NCBI GenBank assembly: GCA_025964575.1
Contig: JAOPYO010000035.1
Coordinates: 47,356-111,355 of the forward strand
Origin: Actinomycetes bacterium
GTDB lineage: Bacteria > Actinomycetota > Actinomycetes > Streptosporangiales > Streptosporangiaceae
Direction: 5' to 3'
Length of the DNA: 64,000 nt
Part shown: piece after piece, positions 1-6,923 of the stretch
How the letters are laid out: every line of letters begins with the position of its first letter
How positions within the stretch are numbered: the stretch's first letter is position 1
Notes under the pieces: generated by a model
What the model was told of the DNA's origin: nothing
Database searches by the model: none
What the model saw: the letters and a program-made list of their open reading frames with translations, nothing else
Translations under genes and position numbers: made by a program

Positions 1-40
1 CATTCCGTCATTCCCCTCGCGCCGCCGGCCCCGTGCGAGA

Positions 41-691
41 TCAATGATGACGGCCACGGCGCCGCCTGCTCACGGCAGGCCAGTCGGGCGAACGTCCGGA
101 GGAGCACAGAACGGTCTGCCAGGGGTCGCCGGAGGCCAGCGGCAGATGCGGCACACCCCAGCTCCAGGCCGCCACCAGCAGTTCGGTGTCGCGCGGCCGG
201 TAGTCCCGGCCGAGCGCGCGGGCCAAATCCCAGGCGTGCAAATGCCATTCGACGCAGGCGGCCCCCGCGTGGTCTCCCACTGTGTACTTGGTGCCGCGGT
301 AGATCAGGTGCGTCCGGTCCCAGGCGTCCGGAACGAGATCCGCGTAGGCGCCCGCGGAGACCGTGAACGACATGATCCGCTCCGGACCGGTCTCGGCCGG
401 CAGTACCGCCAGTTCGGCCGCGTTCTGCCTGGCCTGCTGACGGATGAGCACCGCCGAGGCGGCATCCTGGGCGAACAGCTTGGACAGCCGGCTGTCCGGG
501 GCGTCCTGGAGGTACTCCAGGTAGTTCTCCGCCACGCAGCGCAGGTGACCGGCGAGGTCGAGAGCCTGCCACTCCGGGCATGGGGTGGGCACGCTCCAGT
601 CGGAGTACTCCGCGGCGAGCCCGCGGATGACCGCGACCCCGTCCCGGTAGGACTCCAGGACCCGATGGCGGTCCGGTGGCGTGCGCTCCAA
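41..691 (-). CDS. DinB/MDMPI-type metal-binding domain protein
   Basis: This 216-residue protein matches the N-terminal domain of mycothiol-dependent maleylpyruvate isomerases and related DinB-fold proteins. The signature segment TPCPEWQALDLAGHL lies at residues 36-50, with the likely metal ligand His49; His150 and His152 in the late VEWHLHAWDLA helix complete a plausible three-histidine site. Family members are thiol-dependent transferases or isomerases, but most genes annotated this way have unknown substrates. The start is a TTG preceded by a GGGGGGAG ribosome binding site five bases upstream. An overlapping frame (304-705) is a shadow. The family is clear; the specific reaction is unknown. 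Confidence 0.8.
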   Translation of the reverse strand: MERTPPDRHRVLESYRDGVAVIRGLAAEYSDWSVPTPCPEWQALDLAGHLRCVAENYLEYLQDAPDSRLSKLFAQDAASAVLIRQQARQNAAELAVLPAETGPERIMSFTVSAGAYADLVPDAWDRTHLIYRGTKYTVGDHAGAACVEWHLHAWDLARALGRDYRPRDTELLVAAWSWGVPHLPLASGDPWQTVLCSSGRSPDWPAVSRRRRGRHH

Positions 692-1061
692 GTGTCTCCC
701 CCCACGATCAGAGCACGGCCAGGATGCCGTGCCCCTGCCAGGGTCGCCCCCGGCCCTTACTCAGGTCAGATCCCGCGCCGAGGCCCCACCTTCAGCCTCG
801 CAGGCCTCGGTGACGACGGTCACCGCACCCGAGATGCGAGCGCCGGGCGATGCCGCCACGGCACGTACTGAGTGGGTAGATTCTCAAAGTTCGACGGCGG
901 GTGCCACTCGGGAGTGCTGTGTCCCGCATGCTCGTCCAGGTCTTTCCAGAACCGCCGGGCGGGTTGCCGGAAAGAGCCATCGATGTCGCGCGCAAGCGGC
1001 GCACAAGGCCACAAAATGCGCCCAGTGAGGTGATGTCCTCAGAAGGAGGAGCAGCCCCGTG
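692..1061. other. intergenic stretch with one doubtful small ORF
   Basis: No convincing gene lies here. The only candidate is a minus-strand TTG-start frame (820-1014, 64 residues) with mostly G/C third positions and a protein-like tail (FENLPTQYVPWRHR). No good ribosome binding site precedes it and I recognise no family. I see no terminator or operator. Confidence 0.3.
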
Positions 1062-1463
1062 TCAGGCCCGGGCGACCGAGCGGAAGCTGAGCTTGTGCGC
1101 CTCCCGGGCGGTCCGCAGCCGGTCCACCTCGTCGGTCCAGGGCTTGACACTCCACCGCGCGGCGGCCTTCCGCTGAGCGATCGCCGCCGTGCGGCCGGTC
1201 CTCGGGTCGTCCGAGGCATAGATCTTGGGGCCCATGGCGACCCGCTCGGACGCCTCGGCTGCGCGGATGGCGTCGGCGAAGGCCTGGTCCAGGGTGAGCG
1301 ACAGCGCCCGCAACTCCGGGTCCGGGCGGGCCTCACCCTGCGCCTGGCGCAGCGCCTGCTCCGCGTCCGCGGCGGCCGTGAGCTTGTCGCGGTAGGTGGC
1401 GGCGAGCTCCTGGTCGGCGCTGTAGCGCTCTTGGACGTCCTTACTCACCCGGCGGCCCAGCAT
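1062..1463 (-). CDS. hypothetical protein, helical, 133 aa
   Basis: A 133-residue protein rich in Ala, Glu, Arg and Gln that should be almost entirely alpha-helical, with a coiled-coil-like stretch at about residues 10-75 and a basic C terminus. It has no signal peptide and no membrane segment. The ATG start follows a GGAGG about eight bases upstream, and third codon positions are strongly GC, so the gene is likely real. It is divergent from the TetR gene at 1583. I recognise no family and assign no function. Confidence 0.65.
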   Translation of the reverse strand: MLGRRVSKDVQERYSADQELAATYRDKLTAAADAEQALRQAQGEARPDPELRALSLTLDQAFADAIRAAEASERVAMGPKIYASDDPRTGRTAAIAQRKAAARWSVKPWTDEVDRLRTAREAHKLSFRSVARA

Positions 1464-1540
1464 GGCGAGGTCCTCCCTCTCAGCGCACGATCGGGGCTGG
1501 TCAGCCCCCCGAGGGGCAAGCGTACGCCGGAAGCTCGCGG

Positions 1541-1576
1541 GTCGTGACGCCGGTCACGACCTTTACGTAGTAAGGT
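1541..1576. promoter_or_regulatory. two adjacent inverted repeats, probable TetR operators
   Basis: Between the divergent genes at 1463 and 1583 are a perfect 8-bp inverted repeat with a 4-bp spacer (GTCGTGAC/GTCACGAC, 1541-1560) and, overlapping its end, ACCTT/AAGGT around a TACGTA core (1559-1576). The second ends seven bases before the TetR start codon. This is the usual place for a TetR autoregulatory operator. Binding by the neighbouring regulator is inferred. Confidence 0.55.
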
Positions 1577-1582
1577 CCTCTC

Positions 1583-2152
1583 ATGTCGCATCCCCGCGAG
1601 CCACTCACCCGCGATCGCATCATCGACGCCGCCTTGCGTATCGTCGACGGCCAGGGCCTCAGCCGTCTCACCATGCGCAGGCTCGGCGACTCTCTCGAGG
1701 TCGAGGCGATGGCGATCTATCACCACCTCCCCCGCGGCAAGGAGGAGCTTCTCGACGGCCTCATCGAGCATGTGGCGGTGTACCCCGCGTCCGTGGGCAA
1801 CGGGGCGGGCCAGGACTGGCAGCAGCGGTTGCGCGGCTGGGCGGACGGTTACCGGGATCGACTGCTCGGTCACGCGGGCGTGCTCCCGCTTCTGGTGACC
1901 AGGCGCAACCCGGTGGCCCTGTCCGGAACGGCCGCGTCGTTGCAGGAGGTGCTCCGGCGGGCCGGCTTCCCAGAGACGGCCGCCACCACCGGAGCGCACG
2001 CCCTGCTGAGCTTTGTCATCGGGCATGCCGCGCTGGAGGTGCGGGGCCTGGCCGCCCGCCAGGCGGCCGACCCGGAGGACACCGTCGACTGGGCGGCCCG
2101 GTTCACCGCCGGATTCGACCTGGTCCTCGCCGGGCTCGCCGCCGCCCGCTGA
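1583..2152 (+). CDS. TetR family transcriptional regulator
   Basis: A 189-residue regulator. The TetR N-terminal helix-turn-helix spans roughly residues 8-55 (DRIIDAALRIVDGQGLSRLT, then MRRLGDSLEVEAMAIYHHL), and the ligand domain resembles the TetR_C class. The ATG follows an AAGG seven bases upstream, and the leader holds two inverted repeats ending just before the start, so autoregulation is likely. The helical hypothetical gene at 1463 diverges from it and is a candidate target. The ligand cannot be predicted. Confidence 0.9.
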   Translation: MSHPREPLTRDRIIDAALRIVDGQGLSRLTMRRLGDSLEVEAMAIYHHLPRGKEELLDGLIEHVAVYPASVGNGAGQDWQQRLRGWADGYRDRLLGHAGVLPLLVTRRNPVALSGTAASLQEVLRRAGFPETAATTGAHALLSFVIGHAALEVRGLAARQAADPEDTVDWAARFTAGFDLVLAGLAAAR

Positions 2153-2547
2153 GCGGTCACGTCCTGTCGACCTGCCCCGGGGATCGGGTCGGAGGTGGCG
2201 CGCGCTGATCAGCAGGGTGCCGCATGCGGCCTGGACCTCCACAGCCACCGCTCGCGACGCACGAGGCCCACGGGGCACTTCCTAGTCGCAATCGGCGCGA
2301 ACCAACTGAAAAGATCGCACATTCGTTCCCGACAGGACGGCGTGTCGTTTCCGCCAGGTTATTGATCAGGGGGAGGCTGGGCAGAACCATCAGTGAGCGG
2401 GGTCACAGCACGGGGGTGCGGTCGTGTCAGAATCAACATCGCCCCAACGGGCTATTCCCCACGAAGGCGAACCCCAGCACACTGGTGAACGTCCAAAGTG
2501 AGTGACCGACAGCACATCCACGAGTAGTTGAGACCGGAGGCACACGA
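2153..2547. other. gene-free leader with a BldD-like inverted repeat
   Basis: No convincing coding frame is seen in this 395-base stretch. The most notable element is AGTGAGCGGGGTCAC at 2392-2406, whose AGTGA and TCAC halves match the form of BldD-type operator boxes of sporulating actinomycetes. It sits about 140 bases before the DUF5999 gene. Assignment to BldD is speculative. Confidence 0.3.
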
Positions 2548-2751
2548 ATGTGCCCGCACCAGCCACCCTGTCCATCGTCCGAAACATACGATCGCGAGGC
2601 CGCCCGCACTATCGCCAGCCACCCCGAGCAGGGATGGAGCCTTCTGTGCAACGGCGTCGTTCTCTTCGACGACACAGGTGAGCTGCTGCCCAACGGGGGA
2701 ATCATCGCACCGCACCGTCCCACGGACCTTCCGGCTCCGTCGGCGGCCTGA
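2548..2751 (+). CDS. DUF5999 family small protein
   Basis: A 67-residue protein that opens MCPHQPPCPS and contains the block HPEQGWSLLCNGVVLFDDTGELLPNG. This is the hallmark of the DUF5999 family, found widely in Streptomyces and relatives. Members are single-domain cytoplasmic proteins of unknown function with three conserved cysteines. The ATG follows a GGAGG seven bases upstream. The gene stands alone; a structured, terminator-ended region follows it. The family call is firm, the function unknown. Confidence 0.85.
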   Translation: MCPHQPPCPSSETYDREAARTIASHPEQGWSLLCNGVVLFDDTGELLPNGGIIAPHRPTDLPAPSAA

Positions 2752-2813
2752 CCGGTTCTCCACGGGAACTAGTTCATAGGGGTGATCTTCCTCGGGGGCG
2801 TAGCCGCCTGCCA

Positions 2814-2872
2814 AACCGCACGGCCGTAGGCTCCTGCCCGCGGCGCCCAACCGCACAGCCGTAGGCTCGTGC
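2814..2872. repeat. 35-bp-period direct repeat
   Basis: A 24-base segment (AACCGCACGGCCGTAGGCTC and four more bases, from 2814) recurs 35 bases downstream (from 2849) with two mismatches. It lies in the 3' region of the DUF5999 gene, just before a strong hairpin and a terminator. Confidence 0.7.
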
Positions 2873-2893
2873 GAACGGAACCACCGAGCACAG

Positions 2894-2971
2894 ACCGCCG
2901 TTCTGGGCCCACCCCGCAAGCCGGGGCCCAGGCGGTCAGGCTCACCGGCCGACCCTCCGGTCGGCCTTTTT
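2894..2971 (+). terminator. strong hairpin followed by Rho-independent terminator
   Basis: An extended hairpin occupies 2894-2936: an 8-bp CTGGGCCC/GGGCCCAG stem lengthened by ACCGC/GCGGT across a small bulge. It is followed by GGCCGACC-CTCC-GGTCGGCC at 2947-2966 and five T residues at 2967-2971. The second hairpin with its U-run is a textbook intrinsic terminator, unusual in so GC-rich a genome. It would end a transcript from the DUF5999 gene or a small RNA of the 2800-2971 region. Confidence 0.75.
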
Positions 2972-3004
2972 CATGTCTTTCCGGATCCGGCTTCCCGGGA
3001 CCGA

Positions 3005-3604
3005 TCAGCTCGTCCAGCGCCGCAGCCACGGTTCGACGGCCGAGCCGACCGCGGCCGGGTTCTTCGCCAGATCGTGACGCTCCCCGGGCAGCACCTCCAC
3101 CTGGGTGGCGTCCGCCGGATCAGGGACGCCGAACGGGTCACGATCACCGTTCACCACCAGCACCTCGCAGGAGCCCAGCGCCCCCCGCAGCTCATCGGCC
3201 CGGGACCGCTCGGGCCTTCCCGGCGGGTGCAGCGGAAACGCCAGCGCGACCACCCCCCTGACCTCCGCCTCGCCGGCCGTACGGCACGCCACCCGGGCGC
3301 CGTTGCTCCGGCCGCCCTGGATCAGCGGCACCTCACCGACCTGCTTCCTGACGGCGTCGATGACCTCCAGCCAGGCCTCGTCCTGTTTGACCGGCGAACC
3401 GGGCGCCCTGCGTCCCGCCAACCGGAACGGCTGGACCACCCGGGCCACCGTGCCGCCCAGGGCCAGCGCCACCTCCCGTACCGCCAGCAGGTCCGCGGCC
3501 TCCACCCCGCCGTTCGAACCATGGGTGAGTACGAGCAGGAATCCCGGGTCGTCCACCTGATCCAGTTCCACCCGCGCGAGCCCATGCGAGGTCAGGATCT
3601 CCAT
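3005..3604 (-). CDS. KANL3/Tex30-type alpha/beta hydrolase
   Basis: A 199-residue cytoplasmic protein of the small KANL3/Tex30 alpha/beta-hydrolase group, related to dienelactone hydrolases. The oxyanion region LTHGSNGG is near residue 29, the nucleophile elbow GRSNGA near residue 98 places the catalytic Ser in a G-x-S-x-G motif, GDRDPFG near residue 155 supplies the Asp, and a late GERHD segment the His. The triad is complete, so an esterase or hydrolase is likely; the substrate is unknown. A run of G residues abuts the ATG instead of a spaced ribosome binding site. The gene stands alone. Confidence 0.8.
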   Translation of the reverse strand: MEILTSHGLARVELDQVDDPGFLLVLTHGSNGGVEAADLLAVREVALALGGTVARVVQPFRLAGRRAPGSPVKQDEAWLEVIDAVRKQVGEVPLIQGGRSNGARVACRTAGEAEVRGVVALAFPLHPPGRPERSRADELRGALGSCEVLVVNGDRDPFGVPDPADATQVEVLPGERHDLAKNPAAVGSAVEPWLRRWTS

Positions 3605-3700
3605 CCCCCCAGCGTAACCACTCCCCTACCCACCATGATCTTGCGGTTGGTGCCGACCCGAACTGCATGATCACGGCGGGTTCGTGGAAGGGTTCGATCT

Positions 3701-4126
3701 ATGGAGACCATGACCGACAGCGAGTGGCGAGAGTTCGTCTTGACCGGCACCAGGACCGGGAAGGCAGGGCTGATCAAGAAGGACGGCGCCCCGCACGTGA
3801 CCCCGATCTGGTTCCTGCTGGACGGGGACGACCTGGTGTTCACCACACACAGCGACAGCCTCAAGGGCAGGATCCTCGCGCGCGACCCGCGGATCTGCCT
3901 CTGCGTCGACGATCAGGAACCGCCCTACTCCTACGCGGTGATCCAGGGCGTGGCGTCGCTGTCGGAGGACCTGGATGAGCTGAGGAAGTGGGCCACGGCC
4001 ATCGGCGGCCGCTATATGGGCCAGGACAGAGCCGAGGAATACGGCGCCCGCAACGGCGTCCCCGGTGAATATCTCGTACGGGTCCGCATCACCAAGGTCA
4101 TCGCCCAACGGGACGTCGCGGTCTGA
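3701..4126 (+). CDS. PPOX-class F420-dependent oxidoreductase
   Basis: A 141-residue split-barrel flavin/F420-binding protein of the pyridoxamine-phosphate-oxidase-like superfamily. The typical opening (GKAGLIKKDGAPHVTPIWFL, about residues 21-40) and the second-strand segment GRILARDPRICLCVDD support this. Actinobacterial members reduce substrates with coenzyme F420H2 or bind FMN or haem. The ATG follows a GAAGGG about ten bases upstream. Length is normal for the family. The substrate is unknown. Confidence 0.85.
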   Translation: METMTDSEWREFVLTGTRTGKAGLIKKDGAPHVTPIWFLLDGDDLVFTTHSDSLKGRILARDPRICLCVDDQEPPYSYAVIQGVASLSEDLDELRKWATAIGGRYMGQDRAEEYGARNGVPGEYLVRVRITKVIAQRDVAV

Positions 4127-4197
4127 CGGTGATGAAGGAGAAGAGCGGCGGCCTGCCAGGAGCCGGGGATCCTCGCAGGCCGGCGGGGTGCTCTCGC

Positions 4198-4287
4198 TCA
4201 GCAGGAACCTTGGTCGTCCCAGACGCCTGCCGGGCCGCCGGGAACATCGTTGTAGATCCACCACTTGGCCTTCCAGCCGTGGTGGTG
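4198..4287 (-). pseudogene. fragment: C-terminal chitin-binding (CBM5/12) domain
   Basis: The minus strand encodes a stop-terminated tail containing GWKAKWWIYNDVPGGPAGVW and ending DQGSC. This matches the aromatic C-terminal part of type 3 chitin-binding modules (A-K-W-W ... P ... G-x-W-x-x-x-G-x-C). Only about 29 residues survive, with no enzyme domain. It is out of frame with the methyltransferase fragment just upstream on the same strand. It is presumably the end of a lost secreted chitinase or related enzyme. Confidence 0.55.
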
Positions 4288-4301
4288 TAGGTCACGGTGG
4301 C

Positions 4302-4460
4302 TCCTTCGGCGCTGCTGGTCAGCAGCGCCTGGGCGTGCACCAGCACCAGCGGGTCGTTGTCGACGTAGACGATCCGGGACTCCGGCGCCACCCGCTGGGC
4401 GATCTCGTGCGTGTTGTCGACGGTCGGCAGGCCGGTGTCTCGAACAGCCCGCCTGACGGC
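4302..4460 (-). pseudogene. fragment: DUF574 SAM-dependent methyltransferase
   Basis: The minus strand encodes TGLPTVDNTHEIAQRVAPES followed by RIVYVDNDPLVLVHAQALL, the SAM-binding core of the DUF574 methyltransferases abundant in actinomycetes. The preceding RRAVR joins directly to the core, so the normal intervening residues are deleted, and everything after about residue ALLTSSAEG is missing. It is a clear remnant, fused to unrelated sequence on both sides. Confidence 0.75.
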
Positions 4461-4475
4461 CCTGCCCTGGACTAC

Positions 4476-4577
4476 CAGCAGGCCGGGCCGACCGTGCTGC
4501 GCATGCTGGTCGGTGCACAGCTGCGCCGGTTCCGCGAGGCCGGCGGCATCACCCGCGAGAACGCCGGGTACGCGATT
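4476..4577 (+). pseudogene. fragment: N terminus of an XRE/DUF5753 regulator
   Basis: The segment QQAGPTVLRMLVGAQLRRFR and the following EAGGITRENAGYAI is the characteristic start of XRE-family helix-turn-helix regulators that carry a DUF5753 C-terminal domain. The reading frame then changes abruptly to an SRPBCC sequence. The helix-turn-helix is cut before its recognition helix, so the piece cannot function as a regulator. Such regulators often neighbour DUF574 genes, and a fragment of one lies beside it on the other strand. Confidence 0.7.
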
Positions 4578-4868
4578 CTGGAACCCGGCGCGTCGTTCAC
4601 GTGGACCAGCTTCGGGTTCACCGTCACATCGACGTTCTACGACGTGACCGACCACTCCCGGCTGCTGTGGGGCGGGACCGGAGAGGGCATCACCGGCGTT
4701 CACGAGTGGCTCTTCAGCGAGACATCCGACGGCGTACACGTGGTCACGAACGAATCCTTCGACGGCGAGCCCGTCGAAGCCGACCGCGGCGGGATGCAAA
4801 CACTGCTCGACGCGTCCCTGCAGTCCTGGCTCGCCCACCTGAAGGCTGCCGCCGAGGCAAAGGCCTGA
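4578..4868 (+). pseudogene. fragment: C-terminal half of an SRPBCC domain protein
   Basis: This frame encodes LEPGASFTWTSFGFTVTSTF and continues through GVHEWLFSETSDGVHVVTNE to a helix ending LKAAAEAKA. It is the second half of an SRPBCC/polyketide-cyclase-like fold (beta strands plus C-terminal helix). The first half is absent, and the remainder is joined in frame to the truncated XRE gene. The fusion could be translated from an internal ATG at 4503, but neither domain would be complete. Confidence 0.65.
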
Positions 4869-4932
4869 GCCTGGGGCAGCAGGGACTGGGCCCAGCGCTC
4901 AGATGGTTTGAACGCGGCGAACGAGGGCCCAG

Positions 4933-5019
4933 GCCGAGCTGCGGCGCCTGGCATCGGAGATGGAGGCGCACTTCGATCGCGTGGAACAGCAACTCGTCTC
5001 GGCGCTGAACGCGCTCTAG
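4933..5019 (+). pseudogene. fragment: orphan C-terminal helix
   Basis: A frame reading AELRRLASEMEAHFDRVEQQ, then LVSALNAL and a stop, has strong coding character (helical, GC third positions) but no start codon or upstream domain. It looks like the last 29 codons of a deleted gene. The parent family is not recognised. Confidence 0.4.
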
Positions 5020-5134
5020 GCTGGAACCACTAACAAATGATCGCTGAGAACCCCGGTTCTGGCCCGCAAAACGTCGTCACCCTCTGAGTGAGGCGTACGG
5101 GGTGCTCGTGAGATGCCTGTGGAGGCATTCCACC

Positions 5135-5539
5135 ATGTCAGTTGAGCTGAACCACACTATCGTCATGGCCCGCGACAAGCAGGCTTCCGCCGAGTTCATG
5201 GCCACCATCCTGGGTCTGAAGGTCGGAGCGCCCTTCGGCCCGTTCCTTCCCGTCGCGACCAGCAACGGCGTCACCTTGGACTTCGCGAACAGCGATCAGG
5301 ATGCGATCACCGCGCAGCACTACGCGTTCCTGGTGTCCGAGGAAGACTTCGACGCGATCTTCCGGCGGATCCAGCAGGCCGGGATCACCTACTACGCTGA
5401 TCCAGCCCTCCAGCAGGCAGGACGGATCAACCGTCGCGATGGCGGGCGCGGCGCATACTTCCTGGATCCGGACGGCCACTTCCTGGAGATCCTCACCCGT
5501 CCCTACGGCAGCGGCGGGCAGGAGCCGTTATCCCAGTGA
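5135..5539 (+). CDS. VOC family (glyoxalase/dioxygenase fold) protein
   Basis: A 134-residue single-module protein of the vicinal-oxygen-chelate superfamily. The two beta-alpha-beta-beta-beta units and candidate metal ligands His7, His62 and Glu118 (in the terminal YFLDPDGHFLEILTRPY) are visible. Members include glyoxalase I, extradiol dioxygenases and antibiotic-binding proteins; the reaction here is unknown. The ATG at 5135 follows GGAGG with nine-base spacing, so I prefer it to the upstream in-frame start at 5102. It is the first intact gene after the broken block. Confidence 0.85.
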   Translation: MSVELNHTIVMARDKQASAEFMATILGLKVGAPFGPFLPVATSNGVTLDFANSDQDAITAQHYAFLVSEEDFDAIFRRIQQAGITYYADPALQQAGRINRRDGGRGAYFLDPDGHFLEILTRPYGSGGQEPLSQ

Positions 5540-5548
5540 GGCAAGCGC

Positions 5549-5592
5549 CTCCGGCGAACAAGGGTGCAACCGTGGACGGGCCTGCGCCGGAG
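5549..5592. terminator. candidate bidirectional terminator hairpin
   Basis: CTCCGGCG at 5549-5556 pairs with CGCCGGAG at 5585-5592 between two convergent genes. There is no U-run and the loop is long, so this is only a candidate. Confidence 0.3.
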
Positions 5593-5610
5593 TGCTCGCA
5601 CCGCCTGTGA

Positions 5611-5973
5611 TCAAGGTTCCTGCCGGAGTTCCTCGCAGATACTGACGTGCCGGGTTCCATCCTCTTCGAACGTATAGTGCTCGATCAGCCGGAGCCGCCC
5701 GTCCGCCAGCACCTCGATCCTGCCGCTGCTGCGCCCGGCCATGGTCACCTGATCCGCCTTGCGGACCTGCACGTAGCCGAGGTCGAGCTTGTCATGACGC
5801 CGGACCCCCGCCACCCGGCCGAGGAGTATCGTGTCGCCCGCGTAGGTCGCCCAGACCACACCTCCGGCCTCGTGATAGAGGAACTCGGTCGGCGCGTCGC
5901 CGTCCACGACGCTGGAGGTCGCACCGACCACGGCGAATCGGCGTCCGTCCAGGTTGAGTGTGATGTCCTTCAC
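5611..5973 (-). CDS. small conserved protein ('N-acetylglutamate synthase'-annotated family)
   Basis: A 120-residue beta-rich protein containing LDGRRFAVVGATSSVVDGDA, FLYHEAGGVVWATYAG and a closing RLRLIEHYTFEEDGTRHVSI. This matches a widespread family of small soluble proteins that databases often label N-acetylglutamate synthase, but it has no acetyltransferase (GNAT) signature, so that label is doubtful. The GTG at 5973 lies nine bases after the proline dehydrogenase stop on the same strand. Co-transcription with the proline genes is therefore likely, without implying a shared pathway. Confidence 0.65.
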   Translation of the reverse strand: MKDITLNLDGRRFAVVGATSSVVDGDAPTEFLYHEAGGVVWATYAGDTILLGRVAGVRRHDKLDLGYVQVRKADQVTMAGRSSGRIEVLADGRLRLIEHYTFEEDGTRHVSICEELRQEP

Positions 5974-5981
5974 CCTTGACG

Positions 5982-6911
5982 TCAGCGACTTCCAGCCAGC
6001 GCGCGCAGGAAGAAGACGGTGTTGGCGGGGCGCTCGGCCAGTCGGCGCATGAAGTACCCGTACCACTCGCCGCCATAGGGGACGTAGACACGGATCTGCG
6101 CGCCGGTCGAGGCAAGCCGGCGCTGCTCGCCGTGCCGGATGCCGTACAGCATCTGGTACTCGAAGTCGTCGGCCTTGCGGTCGTTGCGTGCGGCCAGGTC
6201 ACCGGCGATCTCGATGATCCGGGGATCGTGCGAGGCCACCATCGGATAGCCGCCGCCCGCCATCAGGATCTTCAGGCATCGGATGTAGGAGCGGTCGACC
6301 TCCGCCTTGTCCTGGAAGGCGACGGAGGCGGGCTCACGGTAGGCACCCTTGCACAGCCGGACCCGGGAGCCTTCGTGTGCGAGGTCCCGGCAGTCGGCCT
6401 CGGTGCGCTTGAGATAGGCCTGCAGAACCGCGCCCACCCAGGGGTGGTCCGCCCGCAGTGAACGCAGGATGCCGAGCGTGGAGTCGGTGGTGGTGTGGTC
6501 CTCCATGTCGAGGGTGACGGTGGTGCCCACGGCAGCCGCCGCCGCGCAGATGCGCTGTGCGTTCTCCAGAGCGATCTTTTCACCATCGCCGGGGAGCGTC
6601 TGGCCGACGGCCGACAGCTTCACCGACGCCTCGGCGCGACTGGACAGGCCCTCCTCGCCCAGCCGCTTCAGCAGCTGGACATAGGCCTCGACGGTCTGGT
6701 CGGCCTGGCACCGGTCGGTGGTGTCCTCGCCCAGGTGGTCGAGGGTGACCAGCAGGTTCTCGGCGGCGAGGGCCCTGGTCGCCTGGACGGCGTCCGGCAG
6801 GGTCTCTCCGGCGACGAACCTATTGACGACGGGCCTGGTCAGCGGTGTGGTCTCGACCATGTGCCGCATCCCGGCGGAGCGGGAGGCGGCGAGCAGCGCG
6901 GCACGGAGCAT
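5982..6911 (-). CDS. pruB: proline dehydrogenase
   Basis: A 309-residue monofunctional FAD-dependent proline dehydrogenase that oxidises L-proline to delta-1-pyrroline-5-carboxylate and passes electrons to the respiratory chain. Barrel motifs are visible: VTLDHLGEDT, SVKLSAVGQTLP, TTVTLDMEDH, QAYLKRTEADC, RLCKGAYREPASVAF and the final YVPYGGEWYGYFMRRLAERP, whose two arginines bind the proline carboxylate. Length is normal for actinobacterial single-domain enzymes. The gene starts 12 bases after the P5C dehydrogenase stop, so both form one transcript that performs the full proline-to-glutamate pathway. Confidence 0.95.
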   Translation of the reverse strand: MLRAALLAASRSAGMRHMVETTPLTRPVVNRFVAGETLPDAVQATRALAAENLLVTLDHLGEDTTDRCQADQTVEAYVQLLKRLGEEGLSSRAEASVKLSAVGQTLPGDGEKIALENAQRICAAAAAVGTTVTLDMEDHTTTDSTLGILRSLRADHPWVGAVLQAYLKRTEADCRDLAHEGSRVRLCKGAYREPASVAFQDKAEVDRSYIRCLKILMAGGGYPMVASHDPRIIEIAGDLAARNDRKADDFEYQMLYGIRHGEQRRLASTGAQIRVYVPYGGEWYGYFMRRLAERPANTVFFLRALAGSR

Positions 6912-6923
6912 GACGGGGATCCT

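Noticed and set aside
2224..2505. 93-codon plus-strand frame before the DUF5999 gene
   Set aside because: Poor codon bias, no ribosome binding site and no family resemblance.
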